DNA of 64,000 nucleotides from Hymenopellis radicata (GCA_015501595.1 JADNRX010000142.1:1-64000); one strand, 5' to 3'; shown: positions 44,667-57,216, counted from the stretch's first letter. Notes: generated by a model not told the origin, from the sequence alone. Translations and numbers: made by a program.

Positions 44667-45301
44667 CTAAGGGTGCACCCACATGTCGAACATCTGGCCA
44701 AAGTTACCGTTGCAGGTAGCAAGGTACATGGGGTCATCGATTTTTGGGCCCGTCTGGACACAGAAGCCGCTGTTGACGTTTACAATGTTGCATCCCAGAC
44801 CAGCATAGTGTCCCGTCGTGAAGCTGGGGGAATCACAGTTGTTGCACTGGACGTTCCATATTTGTGCGCTGGACGACAATTAGGCTGAAGGCCTCTGTAG
44901 AAGCTAGGTAGAAACTCACAAGTTATGGGATTGTTTGGCAGTAAGCTCGAGAATACCAGTAACGTCACTATGGGTTACAACCAAACCCTTGTTGTTGATT
45001 TCTCTTTTTGTGGGTGAGAATGGGGTACTCCAAAGCTAAGACTGACGTACGTGATAGTATAGCCTTCACCGTCATCACGCTGGTCGAAAGTGAACTCCGG
45101 ATAGTCCGGGTCGGTGATGCGGAGACGAGCGATGATTTGTGCACCAGACTGGGAACCCTCAATCGCCCATTCCCGGGCACTATTGAGGATAGTGAGACCC
45201 TTGGTTTGGAATCCCGCTGGAGTACACATCGAACGGGCCTCAACGGGCGAAGCAGAGACCATGCTGGCGCTAGCAGCGACCAAGGCCAGGATGAACAACA
45301 T
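44667..45301 (-). CDS. Small secreted cysteine-containing protein
   Basis: Exon 1 from the ATG at 45301 encodes a signal peptide (MLFILALVAASASMVSASPV), then MCTPAGFQTKGLTILNSARE and RLRITDPDYPEFTFDQRDDG. A phase-0 intron with donor GTCAGT joins TITY to GLVVTHSDVTGILELTAKQS, and a second intron joins HNF to AQIWNVQCNNCDSPSF, TGHYAGLGCNIVNVNSGFC and the end NGNFGQMFDMWVHP at the TAG at 44667. Cysteines in the last exon (QC, NNC, GC, FC, TC) are suited to disulfides. I recognise no enzyme motif. The size and secretion signal fit a small secreted effector-like or cell-wall protein, which is inference. Confidence 0.8.
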
Positions 45302-46459
45302 TGCAGAGGTGCAAAGGCAAATGGGGGGAGAGACGAATGAGAAGTCATCGTCAGTAATGACAGGCTTTTATTCTAGAACAGACCGGAGAGGACGGTGTAG
45401 CAGCGAGGATCCAATGCCCGAAAACGATAGGCGGCTTTTGCCAAAGATGTTTGGATTAGGGATTTGTGTGGCGATGCGATGATCACGTGGTGATCGCTAT
45501 GCCTGATCGACATCTCCTTGACCAAACGCGAGGAAAGCCGTAACGACTCACGAGCCCAAGCCTAGTACAAGGTTAAGTGATCTGTTCGACTTGCGTCGGA
45601 GACGCTGGCGACCGCGCCTCCTGCAAAGGCCCCCGAAAACGAGAAAACTCCCACGACCACCGACGATGCCTCGTATGATGGCGTCAGTACGGAGAAGAAC
45701 TTGGAGGGTCTGAGGAGGATGCGTCGACTATCTTCCCATAGTGATTCCGTCTGGATACTGGCGCCTTCGTCGTTGGCAAAAAGGAAGTCCACGTAGCTCG
45801 CTCCACCTAAAATTCGTGAGTTGACGAGACCAGCAGATATGAAGTCCCCCATCAAACTCCAGACTCTATAGTAGCAGGAAAGACTGTCTTGCTCCATCTC
45901 AATCGAGTATGAGTGACAAGACTTGTCCTTCGGGTTCCCTTATCGCCGGAACCTACCGCCTCAACACAGACACAGACTTTCTGGACGCCGAAATGGAGAC
46001 AGAGTGTTGACCATCATCATTTGCAGTTGAAACGCGTAGCTCCAGTAGTCCACCCCCAAGAGAGTTACTGAGTATTTGAGAAGATATATCGATGTTCAAG
46101 AGGTTGTTCGGGCGGTCGCGCAGTCATGAGATAGAATAAAGAGCAAGGCAGCGAATGGCAGGGACAGAGACTCAAGAGCAGTTTTCATAAACATCATTTA
46201 CGGTTCGGCAAGCTGGAGTTTGGGTGAATGAGGAAGTCATGGTGGTTTGAGTCCAAATTGAGCATGCTTAGTCATGGCGGCAAGAACGCTTACTTGCTAC
46301 TACTTTGTCCTATCCGCTCACAGTTCCTGCCGGGCAGTGTCGCGTACGGATGTTAGCCTCTTCAACTTCACCAAATATTAAGGACCTAAATCCTGTCTTT
46401 ACACCGGGGGTTATTCTTAGCATCCTGATGCATGTCAGCACTTTCTGACAGGCACGATC
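45302..46459. other. Intergenic with an ambiguous frame at 45562-45897
   Basis: At 45562-45897 both strands look partly coding: the minus frame starts MEQDSLSCYYRVWSLMGDFI, and the plus strand gives PENEKTPTTTDDASYDG and GLRRMRRLSSHSDSVWI, which resembles the cytoplasmic tail of a fungal membrane protein. No partner exons were found for either, so I do not call a gene. Confidence 0.3.
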
Positions 46460-47775
46460 ATGGGCTCTGATACGTTCTGTTCAGTACGTGTTTTTTTTTC
46501 TCCCCTTTCCTTGGACTAAAGCCTCGACAGCTTACTGGGGGTTGTTATTACACCAATGGCGATGTCGTCTCGAGCTTTATCAGCTATGCTCGTAACTCTG
46601 TACCGGATAACGATCCACTCAGGCCGTCCGACAGTATCCTTGAGAGGCTGAAATATACTCCGCGCGATGTTGAAGGCTCCCAAGATCTTGTCTTGCTCGT
46701 TCCCATAAACGAGGATGGTGAACTGGACATTGAGGATGTTTCCGGGCCAAGTGAGTGAATTTCTCTTTCCTCGTTGTCTCATTATTAACGATGATCGACA
46801 GCACCGACAGTGTTTTCCGACTCTACAGTGGTGGCAGTGGTCAACTTCACTATTGGCGATAATCCTGACCTCAGCGGGTTCAAAATTGTCTTCCCCGATG
46901 ATCCCGACGCTGAAGACGTGAATGTCTTCATGTACGGTGGCTACAACAAGTTCTACATTTTCCTGTACGCGTACCGTATTCTCATCGGGCGTTTTCCGGA
47001 GCTCGAACCCCACATGATATACGCAACGCTCGCAGGCTCCGAATGCCGCAGGTTCAAGGATGAGGAGTATATTAACATCGCGGACCAGCACGCCTCCTTC
47101 TTCAAAGTTGCGGACGTCGTCGAGGACGACATTGACGAGCCTGAAGACGCTGGCTATGACGACCTTGGAAAGTGGGACTACTTCTGGCTCAAGTTGTTAT
47201 GTGCGGAGGGCAAGAGTGAGGATGAAATCATCCGCGACGCGTGGTTCGGAAAAGGAAGGCTATATCAGCTTGCATGTGCAGACGAGTAAGCTCATCTTCT
47301 TTTATCCAATGGCCTTACTGATCGGTGGACTGCTAGTTTTCCAAAATCAGAGCCATTCGCGTCATTCCCTGCTGGTCAGTCCGACACTTTGTTCTCCAAG
47401 CTGCCGTTCGACGTCCTCGACTATCTCTGCGACACCTACCTTAGCATCAGGGAGGCCTCCTTTCTTCTTCGTCTCAACCGTTCCTTACGCGCCGCCCTCC
47501 TTCCCTTCATCAACACTTTCGCCCAGAAGGCTATTGCGCGGCGTCATCCATATTGGTTACCCATCGTCGCGCCGTGTCTGCGAGGGGATGACGAACTGCT
47601 CTTCTGGGAGGAAATGTGGGAAGGACTGGGTGGGGAGGTTCCGTGGGCGCCGTACGCGAGGGAGTGCGAAAAGAGTCCGGGCATGAGGAATCGGCAGCGA
47701 ATTTGGGGAATGGCGGAGAGATTCAAGGACCAGATCAAGGCTCAAGGATGGTTGGATGGGAGGACGCATGCTTAG
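46460..47775 (+). CDS. F-box-like protein, 388 aa, four exons
   Basis: Exons 46460-46483, 46531-46750, 46802-47285 and 47337-47775 sum to 1167 nt in one frame. The product starts MGSDTFCSLTGGCYYTNGDV, continues with KYTPRDVEGSQDLVLLVPIN and IGDNPDLSGFKIVFPDDPDA, then an acidic part (VVEDDIDEPEDAGYDDLGKW), and in exon 4 an F-box-like motif (LFSKLPFDVLDYLCDTYLSI, then ASFLLRLNRSLRAALLPFI) followed by RRHPYWLPIVAPC and LLFWEEMWEGLGG. Central F-box placement after a CxLxGG-type N-terminus is seen in a large Agaricomycete family. A role in SCF-type ubiquitination is inferred from the motif only. A decayed relative lies at about 48340-49160. Confidence 0.8.
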
Positions 47776-48340
47776 CGCGTTCACGATCCATCATTCCGCA
47801 GGCGCCGCGTCGTAGGATCAGCCAATGTTAACTTGTTCTCCTAAGGTTGTTCGACTCCACAGATCCTGAGTGGCGGGCGAAGCTGGACATCCGATAAGTC
47901 AATGACTCCTTGTCGAGTTGTGCTTCAGGAGTGCTTTGGGGTGGCGGTTACTGACGTTATATCAGGAGTCCCATCAAGCGTAGTAAGGTTATTTCCTATA
48001 CGATCTTAATGAAAAAAGCGAATCACTGGCAGGTCGTGAGTATGATGCATCATAGTCATGCTCAGTGTCAAGTGAGCTGGTCATGATGTTCGTGTCTAGG
48101 GCGCCGGCAGATTCGAGAACATAGAGAACAAATGGGTCCAAAACATCCTGTTACAAATGGCTTTCTTGAAGGAAAGGGTGAGGGTCAGTAGTCATACTAC
48201 AATCCTCCTCGCGATGGCCAGGACTGTGGAGGAGACTCAGTAGAGCGCGGCCGGCGTTACCACTGTTTTCGCATTCTTGAACGTTTGCGCCCCAGCCCTT
48301 CAGCCAGTGCACCAACCCTCAGGAATACTGACATGCTCCA
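47776..48340. other. Intergenic, no gene seen
   Basis: Nothing coding or repeated is supported; it contains the 3' end of the F-box-like gene. Confidence 0.35.
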
Positions 48341-49160
48341 TTTAGGCCTGTACCCCCAGAGCTACTTGACCTGATCATATCTCACTTCGTCGGCAATTCA
48401 GCAGTCCTCCTAGCATGTGCTCCTTATCAGCCGACATCATCTTCCGCCTCTAATGCTCATCGTCGGCTTTCCTTCCTTGATTATTCATGTATGTGTTCAC
48501 GAGAGAGTAGTAGGCTGTAGACTGTTAAAATTACTGCGCCTTCGAGTTGTGACAAAGTTGGCTCTCGTGGTGTCATCCCCGACGCACATCCACGCTTCCG
48601 TCGCGCCATCCTGTCAGTGCGGCGTCCATTCCCTAACAGTGACGCACCTCTATTTACTTGTTCTGACTGCATGGGAACTGAATCTAATAACCGCGGAGCT
48701 GAAGATGGCCATTGGCTTTGCAAGACGAAGTGGTAGAGCGTCCCGTGATGAAAACTCTGCCATCAAAATGCCTCGTTGTGATTGAATGTTACGCAAGCAG
48801 CAACTTCCAAGTTCCTACATTCATTCGTCGCTTCCCTTACAATTCTGGCTGAGCATGCAGACGAGTAAATAACTGCTCAGAGTTATCCGCGTCTTTCCTG
48901 GATGAACAATCTGGCACCGTGTTTAGAAACCGCTTCCGCAACACATATTTCTCTGTCCCGATCCTTTCTTACGCGCTGCTCTTTTTCCCTTCATATTGCC
49001 CAGACTCTGTCGCGCGCTCGTATCTCGAGGGGATGAAGACCAGCTTTTTTGGGAGCGGCTGTGGGAAGGCGTGGGTGGGCACAGTACGCGGACTGCGGCG
49101 AAAGCATGGGAAACTTCGGCACGATTACTCACGTCGACCCAGAACTCGCGTCACCTGATG
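48340..49160 (+). pseudogene. Decayed F-box-like gene copy
   Basis: At about 48347-48415 a frame reads VPPELLDLIISHFVGNSAVL, an F-box-like start. At about 48990-49080 a frame reads RALVSRGDEDQLFWERLWEG, matching CLRGDDELLFWEEMWEGLGG of the gene at 46460-47775. Between them no continuous frame exists. Only these two islands remain recognisable, so it is a relic, possibly of two different genes. Confidence 0.5.
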
Positions 49161-49555
49161 GTCTGTGCCCCTCTTCCCGCACTGTGAATGGCGAGGAGAC
49201 GAGTCTTGATCTCCAACGGACCCAACTACTCAATTGTCGGGAGCAGTAAGGTCTCGAACCCCTCTGGATAACAAGCATTCTCGAGTACTTAATATTGATG
49301 TTGATGATTCCCCACTGTGTGCTGTCATTCGCAAACCTCCTCCAGGATGCGATGACCACAACTCTTCGGCCACATCGACATTTTCGTTTAGCTCCGGCGA
49401 CGTATCTAAATTATGCTCTCCTAAAGTATCTCCTAGTGCCAAGAGTGTTCCGAGACATGATCGCGGGCATGGAAAAGACAGCGAGCATATATAAGAGGAT
49501 GTGAACCGTATTCGTCACTTGGTCCTCAAGGGCTAGCCTTGGACTCGACTCTACT

Positions 49556-51329
49556 ATGGCGGACGAGATCAATGTCGGGTTCAAAACAGAAAAACCGTTA
49601 GTGTTCATCTTGCTTGCTCTCTGGCTCTCAATCACGACGGCCTCTCAGATTCGAGGAATTGGTCGTCACTCCAGGTGACCTTACACTTGGCTGCATCGTG
49701 TTTGGATTTTTCGTAAGCCTTCTCTCTCAAGCGTGACGTGCTTTATGAACATACTTCGCAGTTTGGATTCGCCCTCCACGTTACATGGAACGCCGTGCAG
49801 GAAACTAGGCGATCGCGACGAGTAAGTTCATGAAAATGCACACGGGGAGTCCTGTTGACGCCCTGGAAGTTTTCTGCCTATATAGCCATGATCTGGATCG
49901 AAATTGCTGCGTAAGTCCTGCAGCCCGTACCTTGTCATGATACTCATTCTTTTATCACAGTGATGTCGGGTTTTCCGTACGTTTTTTGCCCAGGATACTA
50001 TGCTCATACGTCAGTACTGACGACTTCCGCCATCCTCAGATCGTCTCCTGGGGATACCTGTAAGTTGCATCCTTGAAATGACTTGCGTGGGCGCCCACTT
50101 ATATACCCACCAGCGCCAAAATATTTCCTCCTGGTCTTGGAGTCTTCGCAACTGTGATCATCTGCTGGATCTCTCAAGTGCGGTCACCGCGCGCAAAGTC
50201 CATCCCGTGCTCATTAGAGATGTTTGCAGGTCCAGTGCCTCATGCTTATCATCGTCAACCGACTGTGTATTCTATACGCTGATCGGAGGCAAAGAGTCAG
50301 TCCTATGTGTGTAAGGATGCCAATTATTCTGACATTACTCCAGCGCAAACTCCGGATCTTTACAGCTGGTCTTGTTTCCATGATCTCGCTCTCGACAGCT
50401 TGCATTTGTGAGTTTTCCTTGCTCACTTGCGCGGACTTAAATGGGAAATGTACGTCACTTAGGGATTCCTGCGCAACTTCAAATCAATCACACTTACATT
50501 TGGGTCAGTTCTTGTAATTCACATTTCTGTGCCTCGTTCTTACGCCTGGCACCTGCGTAGTAGCTCAACCACTGGTGGGACCGATTTGAGAAGACTATCT
50601 ACCTTCTGCTCGATCTCTCCCTGAATATCCTCTTCATCCGAGTAGTCAAGACCCGACTTGTCGACTATGGTCTCAAGAAGTATGACAAGGTCATGAAGTG
50701 TGTCTATTCCCTGTCGTCTTGAACTCGGATCTTATTATCTCATAGATTCAACGAATATATCATCTTCGTCTCCATTGGCATGGATATTTTACTCCTCGGT
50801 GTTACCGCCTTGCACAATGGCTTCGTCTACTGCCAGGTACAGCGACCGTCCAGTGCCGGAACCCAAGCTTACCATCCTGCGAATAGTTCCATCCCGTTAC
50901 TTACATCGTCAAGCTCCATATCGAGATAACCATGTCTCGTAAGCCGTAATCCGTCGAGCACCCTCGTATCGCTTATCCATCTCCCTTAGGACTACTCATC
51001 AAGGTTGCTCGTTCCACGGGGATCAACGTCTACAATGAAGAGAAGGGGCGAATGACATCTGATGCTCTCATGACTCAGACGTTAACACCCACCGTCAACA
51101 TGTGAGTCCGCCTGCTTCCTTACATGTTCCGAAGTTAATTGTGTCTTTAGGCAGGTTCATGTCGATACACAGGTGTTCACGAGTCGTCAAAACGACGATT
51201 TCGGTGAGACTCGTGCTCCCAATTGATAGAACAATACTGATAGCTCCCGCAGAGATGAGTTCAATGACTCACAAAGATATTCCCCATATCGCCTCCGTCA
51301 ACTCTTTGAGACCATCAACGCGAGGGTAA
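49556..51329 (+). CDS. Multi-pass integral membrane protein, fungal family of unknown function
   Basis: The ATG at 49556 starts MADEINVGFKTEKP, joined through an intron to FEELVVTPGDLTLGCIVFGF and FGFALHVTWNAVQETRRSRR. Many short exons follow: MIWIEIAA, GLGVFATVIICWISQ joined to VQCLMLIIVNRLCILYADRR, RIFTAGLVSMISLSTACI, WDRFEKTIYLLLDLSLNILF, NEYIIFVSIGMDILLLGVTA, LHIEITMS and a polar tail KVARSTGINVYNEEKGRMTS, ending RPSTRG at the TAA at 51327. About seven helices are expected. I recognise it as a common Agaricomycete membrane family resembling a 7-TM receptor in layout, but no ligand or function is known to me. Several middle intron borders were not resolved exactly. Confidence 0.75.
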
Positions 51330-51947
51330 ATTCTCGTCATTATATTTATAATGTAATTATTACAATGTGTTGGTATCGCGTCCCGAGCTGGGCGAGACTA
51401 TCAATCTCAACATACCAGATGGTAATATAACCTTTTAACGTGCCACGACATTTCTTCTCCCGCAGAACGGGAAGCCCCGCGGATCTGTCCTCATCATACG
51501 CGGCGTCAGTCAGGACTTATTCTCTAAGGAGCGAGACGTGGGGATCAAATCTGATGAGCGAGAGTCCGTTTTGCAACGTATACGCACAGCCATTTCGGGC
51601 GCCTGCAAAAAAAACACATCGTCAGTGTGATGTTGAACGTTGAATGGATGACACTGACAGTGAGTGACCGAGTTGGAGCAAGACACAGTTAAGTAAACAG
51701 CGCCAAACAACGCGTCTTGTCTTCCTCCGTCGATGTCACAATGCTGCTGTACCATTCACGGTGTCAATCACTGTTGCGCACTAGCACAATGAATGGTCAC
51801 CGGCTCCATCTGTCAGCGCTAAACTCCGGAAAATCAGATCCGCGACTCACATCGCCGGTTACTCACGATTCTATCCAGCTATATGAATGAATTCATCCAG
51901 AGCTTCTGCACAGACGCTTTTGTGCGATCTCTCCGTGCCCTGCTAAC

Positions 51948-53680
51948 ATGTCTTCTCTGCTTTCGGCTTCGCTCAACACGACATTGAGCAGGTTGCAACT
52001 CGTCGCGGTGAGCATCTTTGGTTGATACACATGTATTGGACCACTGACTTGAATTCTCAAGTATCTTCAAGGTTAGCTTGGGTTTTCCGGAGAATATGTC
52101 ATGTACTAAATTGACCCAAAACCAGCGGGGACTTGCGCTCTGTTGGTCAGTATCGTTCACACTCCTTGACATCATTGAATCCTGAAAAACTGATATATCT
52201 AGATATACGACTATATTTTGACATTTGGTCAGTCACCAACTGCTTGAGTGACGCTCATACAGTATCATAACAAGTTCCACTTCAGAAGCCGAACTCGAAC
52301 TCATCTTTCCCTCTCCGTGGAATGCTGGGAAGATCCTTTTCTTTCTCACTCGCTATGTCGCTTTTATGCCTCATGCAATAGCGCTTTACGGTCAGTTCCC
52401 GTTACACGTTCCAGCGCGTCTAGAACTGACTTGCCCGATTCCTTGTAGTCTTCCTTCAAAATGTTCAAGTCTCATATGATACGGACCCCCTGCTCTCGAT
52501 GGAAACGTGCCTTCGCATGTACTCGACATACTCATGTGAGAATCTCGGCCTATAATTGTTAGTTCTGCTCATCGAACTCTTCTTCTAGATATCATTATAG
52601 CTGGGATCGTGACTGCAGAGCGTACGTCTCTTTCTGATACAAGACATTCGGCTGGTGCTGACCTTCAACCTGACAGTTATACTCTCTGTTCGCGTTTATG
52701 CACTCTGGGGAAAGAGTCGGCGGATTGGCGGGATAATGACAGTCGCCGGTGTTGGGTGTATCGTGGGCGCAGTAGTTCAATTCGCGCGCGCGGCTGCAGG
52801 CGGATCGTCATCAGCAGGTGAGCTCAAGAATAGTGCTCGCTTGCAGTCCCTGACATTGCTCGGAAGGTGATCCCCGGCCAGAGCCTATGGACTCGGTGCC
52901 CCACCTCCACGGATGCTTTCCCATTCAAATCTCCACCAACAGAGCAACCATCGATGCTAGCTTTGTATGCTTCATGGCTCTTGTAGGGTACGAGACAAGT
53001 ACGCACTATCTTTGACGCATTTTTTCTCGAACTGAAACTCGATGCCTTCAGTGATCTTTTCTATGACGGTCTTGCGGGCCTTCCAAGAATGTAAAGCTTG
53101 ATATTCCGTGTTTGAAATCGTAAAGTTGACTTACTGGTTTGTAGGGCGCGAGCGTGGTACCGGCCGCGCTTCGCAGCTTGTCATTTCCTTCTATAAGGAC
53201 GGTGAGCGCGAATCTGCTGTTAAACGAGTGGTATGACTGAGAGCACCAAGGTGTTATGTATTTCGTCTTCGCACTCTGTAGGCATTTCACGACTACGCCC
53301 CATGCGACTGCTTACGACTCTCCTCTAGCGACCTCTCTCCTGAACATGGCCTTGAATGCTCCCAAGGATGTACCGGTGGGTTACCATCTTTTCGCATATA
53401 CCCTGCGATGCTCATTCATCATCAGCTCGAGTACACGAATCTACTCTTGCCGTATGTACCTCCTACTTCCATATGTGTACGTTCGGCTTACATTGGTGAT
53501 AGATTACAGCATGCGCTCCACTCAATAATCACCGGCCGCATGATGCTTCATCTCCGGAGACAGGTCAAGGACGCTATCATCATTCCTTCGGCCAGGGGAA
53601 CTGAGCTGGAAGGCATCCAATTCGCGGGCGTGCCTCAGACAACGCAGACAGGAACTGAAATTTCCACAAGCATTCCATGA
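51948..53680 (+). CDS. DUF6533-type membrane protein
   Basis: The ATG at 51948 starts MSSLLSASLNTTLSRLQLVA. Exons then give IYDYILTF joined to EAELELIFPSPWNAGKILFF and LTRYVAFMPHAIALY, the signature of DUF6533 (a YDxxLTxxxE motif, then WxxxKxLFxxxRY). Further exons give YDTDPLLSM, LTVILSVRVYALWGKSRRIG, GCFPIQISTNRATIDASFVC and FMALVGYET, and end with HSIITGRMMLHLRRQVKDAI and a polar tail GIQFAGVPQTTQTGTEISTS at the TGA at 53678. Seven helices are likely. The family is of unknown function and often found in clusters with DUF6534 genes, as here. Several of the roughly ten intron borders are inferred from GT-AG plus frame only. Confidence 0.75.
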
Positions 53681-54150
53681 TGAGAAAGCTTGCTGTTAGT
53701 GCACAATGTATTTGTTAGACTCCCATCGCAGAATTGTTAATGATCACTCTGTTCCGACAGCGACGAGCGCTCCAACTTGACGGCTTCAACACAAGCAAGC
53801 GCTGCCATTAATAAAAGATGGAGACAAGTGGAGCAAAGATGATGAGGCTGAGCATTGTTGGTTATCGGGTTCGATGGTATTTCCCAACATTCATCCTCGC
53901 TTTTATATGGCCAGCAGCTGTACTTTGTTAGGTCCATTTGAGCCTCAAATGGTCCCAAAGGTGCAAATTGAAACAGCTGGTTTCCATCTTACTTGATCAA
54001 AGTGGCCGCGTGACCCTCGATCATCATCATTACTCGGGGTCAGGCACGACTTGCTTCCCGCCACTTTGAAGGTGGGCGAACTTGACTGGTTAACGCGACT
54101 GTACAGCCACTCATGACTCTGAAGCGGTACCGGATGCGCCTCCTGACAGC
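53681..54150. other. Intergenic, no gene seen
   Basis: It holds the 3' end of the DUF6533-type gene and the upstream region of the VIT/VWA gene. No repeat or coding frame is supported. Confidence 0.4.
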
Positions 54151-54157
54151 TATAAAT
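54151..54157 (+). promoter_or_regulatory. TATA box of the VIT/VWA gene
   Basis: TATAAAT lies 40-46 bp before the ATG at 54197, implying a very short leader if it is used. Confidence 0.55.
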
Positions 54158-54196
54158 TCTGGGACCTTTGAATCATAACGATCTCAGCTCTCCGTC

Positions 54197-56848
54197 ATGA
54201 CTTTCTGGGGCCTCTGCTACTACCACCAACGGTCTATCTTCTCCCTCCCCCTACTTCAGGTCACCGCGGTGGCCAGTATAAAGGAACTGGGCGCACAGGT
54301 CAAGTTGATCCAAAAGTTTGTCAGCGATGCGACAGTACCCATTGAGGCAGTCTATTCTTTCCCAGTACCAGCGCGCGCTGCGGTCTGTGGATTCGCAATG
54401 GTGAGGCAAGACGGTACCCAAATTAAAGGTCTAGTCAAAGAGAAAATGGAAGCTCGCAAGGTGTACGATAACGCTTTGGCTGAAGGCAAAACCGCCTCTT
54501 TGGCGACTCAGCAGACAGCCGACGGTACGTTCGTTGCCCACGTTCAACAATTACTATGATCCCAATTCCCCTTATAGTGTTTCAAGTTTCCGTCGGCAAT
54601 CTCTTGCCCAAGGAAGAGGTCCAAATCGAGCTTGTTTACGCGACTGATCTTACAGAGGACGAGGGAAATGATTCCATTCGTCTGCTCCTCCCAGCGCACA
54701 TTGGATGCCGCTATGGGCAGGCACCAACTTCGTTGAATTACAATGCCTCCCCATTCATCAACGTCAGCGTCGACGTTGAAGCTCTGTCTCCCATCAGGAA
54801 AATCGGTTCGCCGTCACATTCGATTTCGACAGAACTTGGTCCAGATTCTTCGCTGCCAGGAGCGCAGGATCTGCCTTTTGCGAACTATGCCCGTGTTACT
54901 CTCGCTTCTGACGCACCATTTCAGAAGGACTTTGTCCTTACGATTCAGTCAGCCGGGCTTGATGCGCCTCGCTGCGTCGCCGAGCTTCATCCCGAGCACG
55001 ACAGCGTCGCCATGGCGCTGACTCTTGTTCCGCGCTTCAACCTTCCCGAGCCCACCAGCCAAGAGTTTATCTTTTTGGTTGACCGTAGTGGTTCCATGGG
55101 CGGGAAACGTATCACTGCCGCCCGCAAGGCGCTCGTCGTCATGTTGCGTTCGCTACCGCACCAGAGTACTGCTTTCCAGATTGTCTCCTTCGGTAGCACG
55201 TCGTCGATGCTCTGGCCCGACGGCAGTATGTCATATAATCAAGAGACTCTTGACGAGGCGACGAAAGATGTCGATAACATGGGCGCCGACTACGGCGGTA
55301 CGGAGATCGGCGACGCATTGTCCGCTTGCTTTCGGGCGCGCAAGACTGATCGTCCCACCAATGTCATCGTGCTGACAGATGGTGATGCCTGGGACAACGA
55401 AGCGGTCTTTCAGACAGTCAAAGATGCCGTGGGATCTGCTCCCAACAACGCGTACCTGCGCGTTTTCTGTCTGGGTATCGGAAACTCAGCTTCTACAGCG
55501 ATGTGTGAGGGGATTGCGCGCGCCGGAAATGGGGCGAGTATAATGGTGGGGGAAGACGAAGCGAGTATTACCGGCAAGATTGCGAGACTCTTGAAGGCTG
55601 CGAGGACGCCGCGCATATCTAACGTCCGTGTCGATTGGGGCAGAGCTACGACAACGCCACGGAGCAACGAGGAGGAGGACTTTGAGATGGTTGATAAAGT
55701 CGAGGAAGATTCTTCCTGCCATGACATGAATGCTGCAGAAGAAGAAAGGACCAAGAAAAAGAGGAAACTGAATATCTTTGACGAGAGTGCAGACGTCGTC
55801 CACGTTGATGATGCTGCGCCTCCCCCACCTCTTCCTATCGATCTTCTTCCTCCTGCAGAGGTTCAGCAAAGCCCGGTCACCATCGACAACTTGGGACCAG
55901 GTTTCCGACTCTATGTGTATGCGATACTACAAGGTATGCGGCCTTCCGCTGCGTTTCGTTCTTGCATTGATGTCTCCCCCCGTAGGCAAAGCTACTTTAC
56001 CAAAAGTTGTCACCATTCGTGGAGCTACCGACGACGGTGCAGACATTGAGCTGCCTGTGCCTGTAACACTCAGCAATCTACCGAACGATGCCAGCGGTGC
56101 GCCTCCCGCCATTCATGCCCTCGCTGCTCGCAAGATTATTCAAGACTTCGAGGATGGGCGCTATAGCGATGTCTTGAAGGCTTCACATCCGGAAGCTGAT
56201 CTACGAAGGGTAGTCAAAGCCCATATCGTTCGTCTAGGAAAGACCCATTGTATCGGCTCCTCCCAGACGTCGTTTGTCGCCGTCGACGAGGAATCCTACA
56301 ACCGCAAGAAAGGCCGTGCTAGCAAGTTTCTCGATGTAGAAGGGGAGGTTTCATCGGACGAAGACGTTGTTACGCCAGAGGACCCCGTTCAAATGCCAAT
56401 CCCGCTGCCTGTCCCGCAGTCTGTCCCTCGTCGTGGGCGTAGGACAAAGCAGACGGCGCGCCAGTCGACTGGTGGCAAAGCCCCCAGGAAGCAGCTCGCG
56501 GTGAGAGCTGACGCGACGGAGACAACGACCAAGGTGGATATGGACGTGCTTGAGGCGCTTGCACGTTCGCAGTCGTTCGACGGTAGCTTCTCGATGAAAG
56601 TACTCAACATTGTGAAGGATGGTTTGATGGACGACCTGGCCAAGGCGGCGTTCCCCGATGGTACTTCTGAGTGTGTTGTCGCAACTGCTCTTGTGCTGGC
56701 CTATATCTCTGCAAAGTTGGCGGGAGATGGTTCAGAGGAGAAAGTTGCTTGGGAAGGGATCTATCAAAAGGCTCATGATTTTTTAGTGTCTGATTTGGGT
56801 GCTGAGGCAGTTGATGAGGTGGTGAAGAAAGCAACTGAGTTATTGTAG
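54197..56848 (+). CDS. VIT- and VWA-domain protein with a histone H3 tail-like segment
   Basis: Exons 54197-54524, 54578-55933 and 55986-56848 total 2547 nt, giving 848 residues. The VIT domain covers about residues 10-140 (LPLLQVTAVASIKELGAQVK, AVYSFPVPARAAVCGF). The VWA domain is at about 275-450, with the metal site DRSGSMGGKR, a TEIGDAL threonine and VIVLTDGDAWDNE. The layout matches VWA5A/inter-alpha-trypsin-inhibitor heavy-chain-like cytoplasmic proteins, thought to act as protein-interaction scaffolds. A Lys-rich segment EERTKKKRKLN could be a nuclear signal. At residues 714-733 (56441-56500) the sequence is RTKQTARQSTGGKAPRKQLA, the histone H3 tail with K9 changed to Q. The C-terminal helical part (VLEALARSQSFDGSF, then AYISAKLAG) is typical of the family. 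It is convergent with the ABC transporter gene. Confidence 0.92.
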
Positions 56849-57216
56849 ATTATCCTTTCACTTATACTACGAGAGTTTTTACGGCGGTTATCCAGTAACG
56901 TTGCAAATTGTTTGAGACAACGACTTCATACACACTATCACCATATCGATTTTCGGCTTGGCCACAGATGTGTTCTCCATGTGAGTAGCGTCTGACCAAA
57001 ATAGGACTCGCAAGGCCGGTGGTTGCTGTGTCGGCGTCGCCGCACTCTGCGAGTGTTGGGTCTTATTTGGCTGCACCATCCATAGCGTGGCGTAGACGGC
57101 CTGCGGCGTGTTCACACAATTCATCCAGACATTCACAGATTCTGCGCGCGCCCGTCCACCTGCGCCGCTCTAGCAGTTGTAACTCTCTACATGTTAACAT
57201 TCAAAAGCACCGAATA
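56849..57216. other. Convergent intergenic region
   Basis: The 368 bp separates the 3' ends of the VIT/VWA gene and the ABC transporter gene. No further gene is supported. Confidence 0.45.

Noticed and set aside
47060..47686. 208-residue plus-strand frame
   Set aside because: It is the out-of-frame shadow of exons 3 and 4 of the F-box-like gene at 46460-47775.
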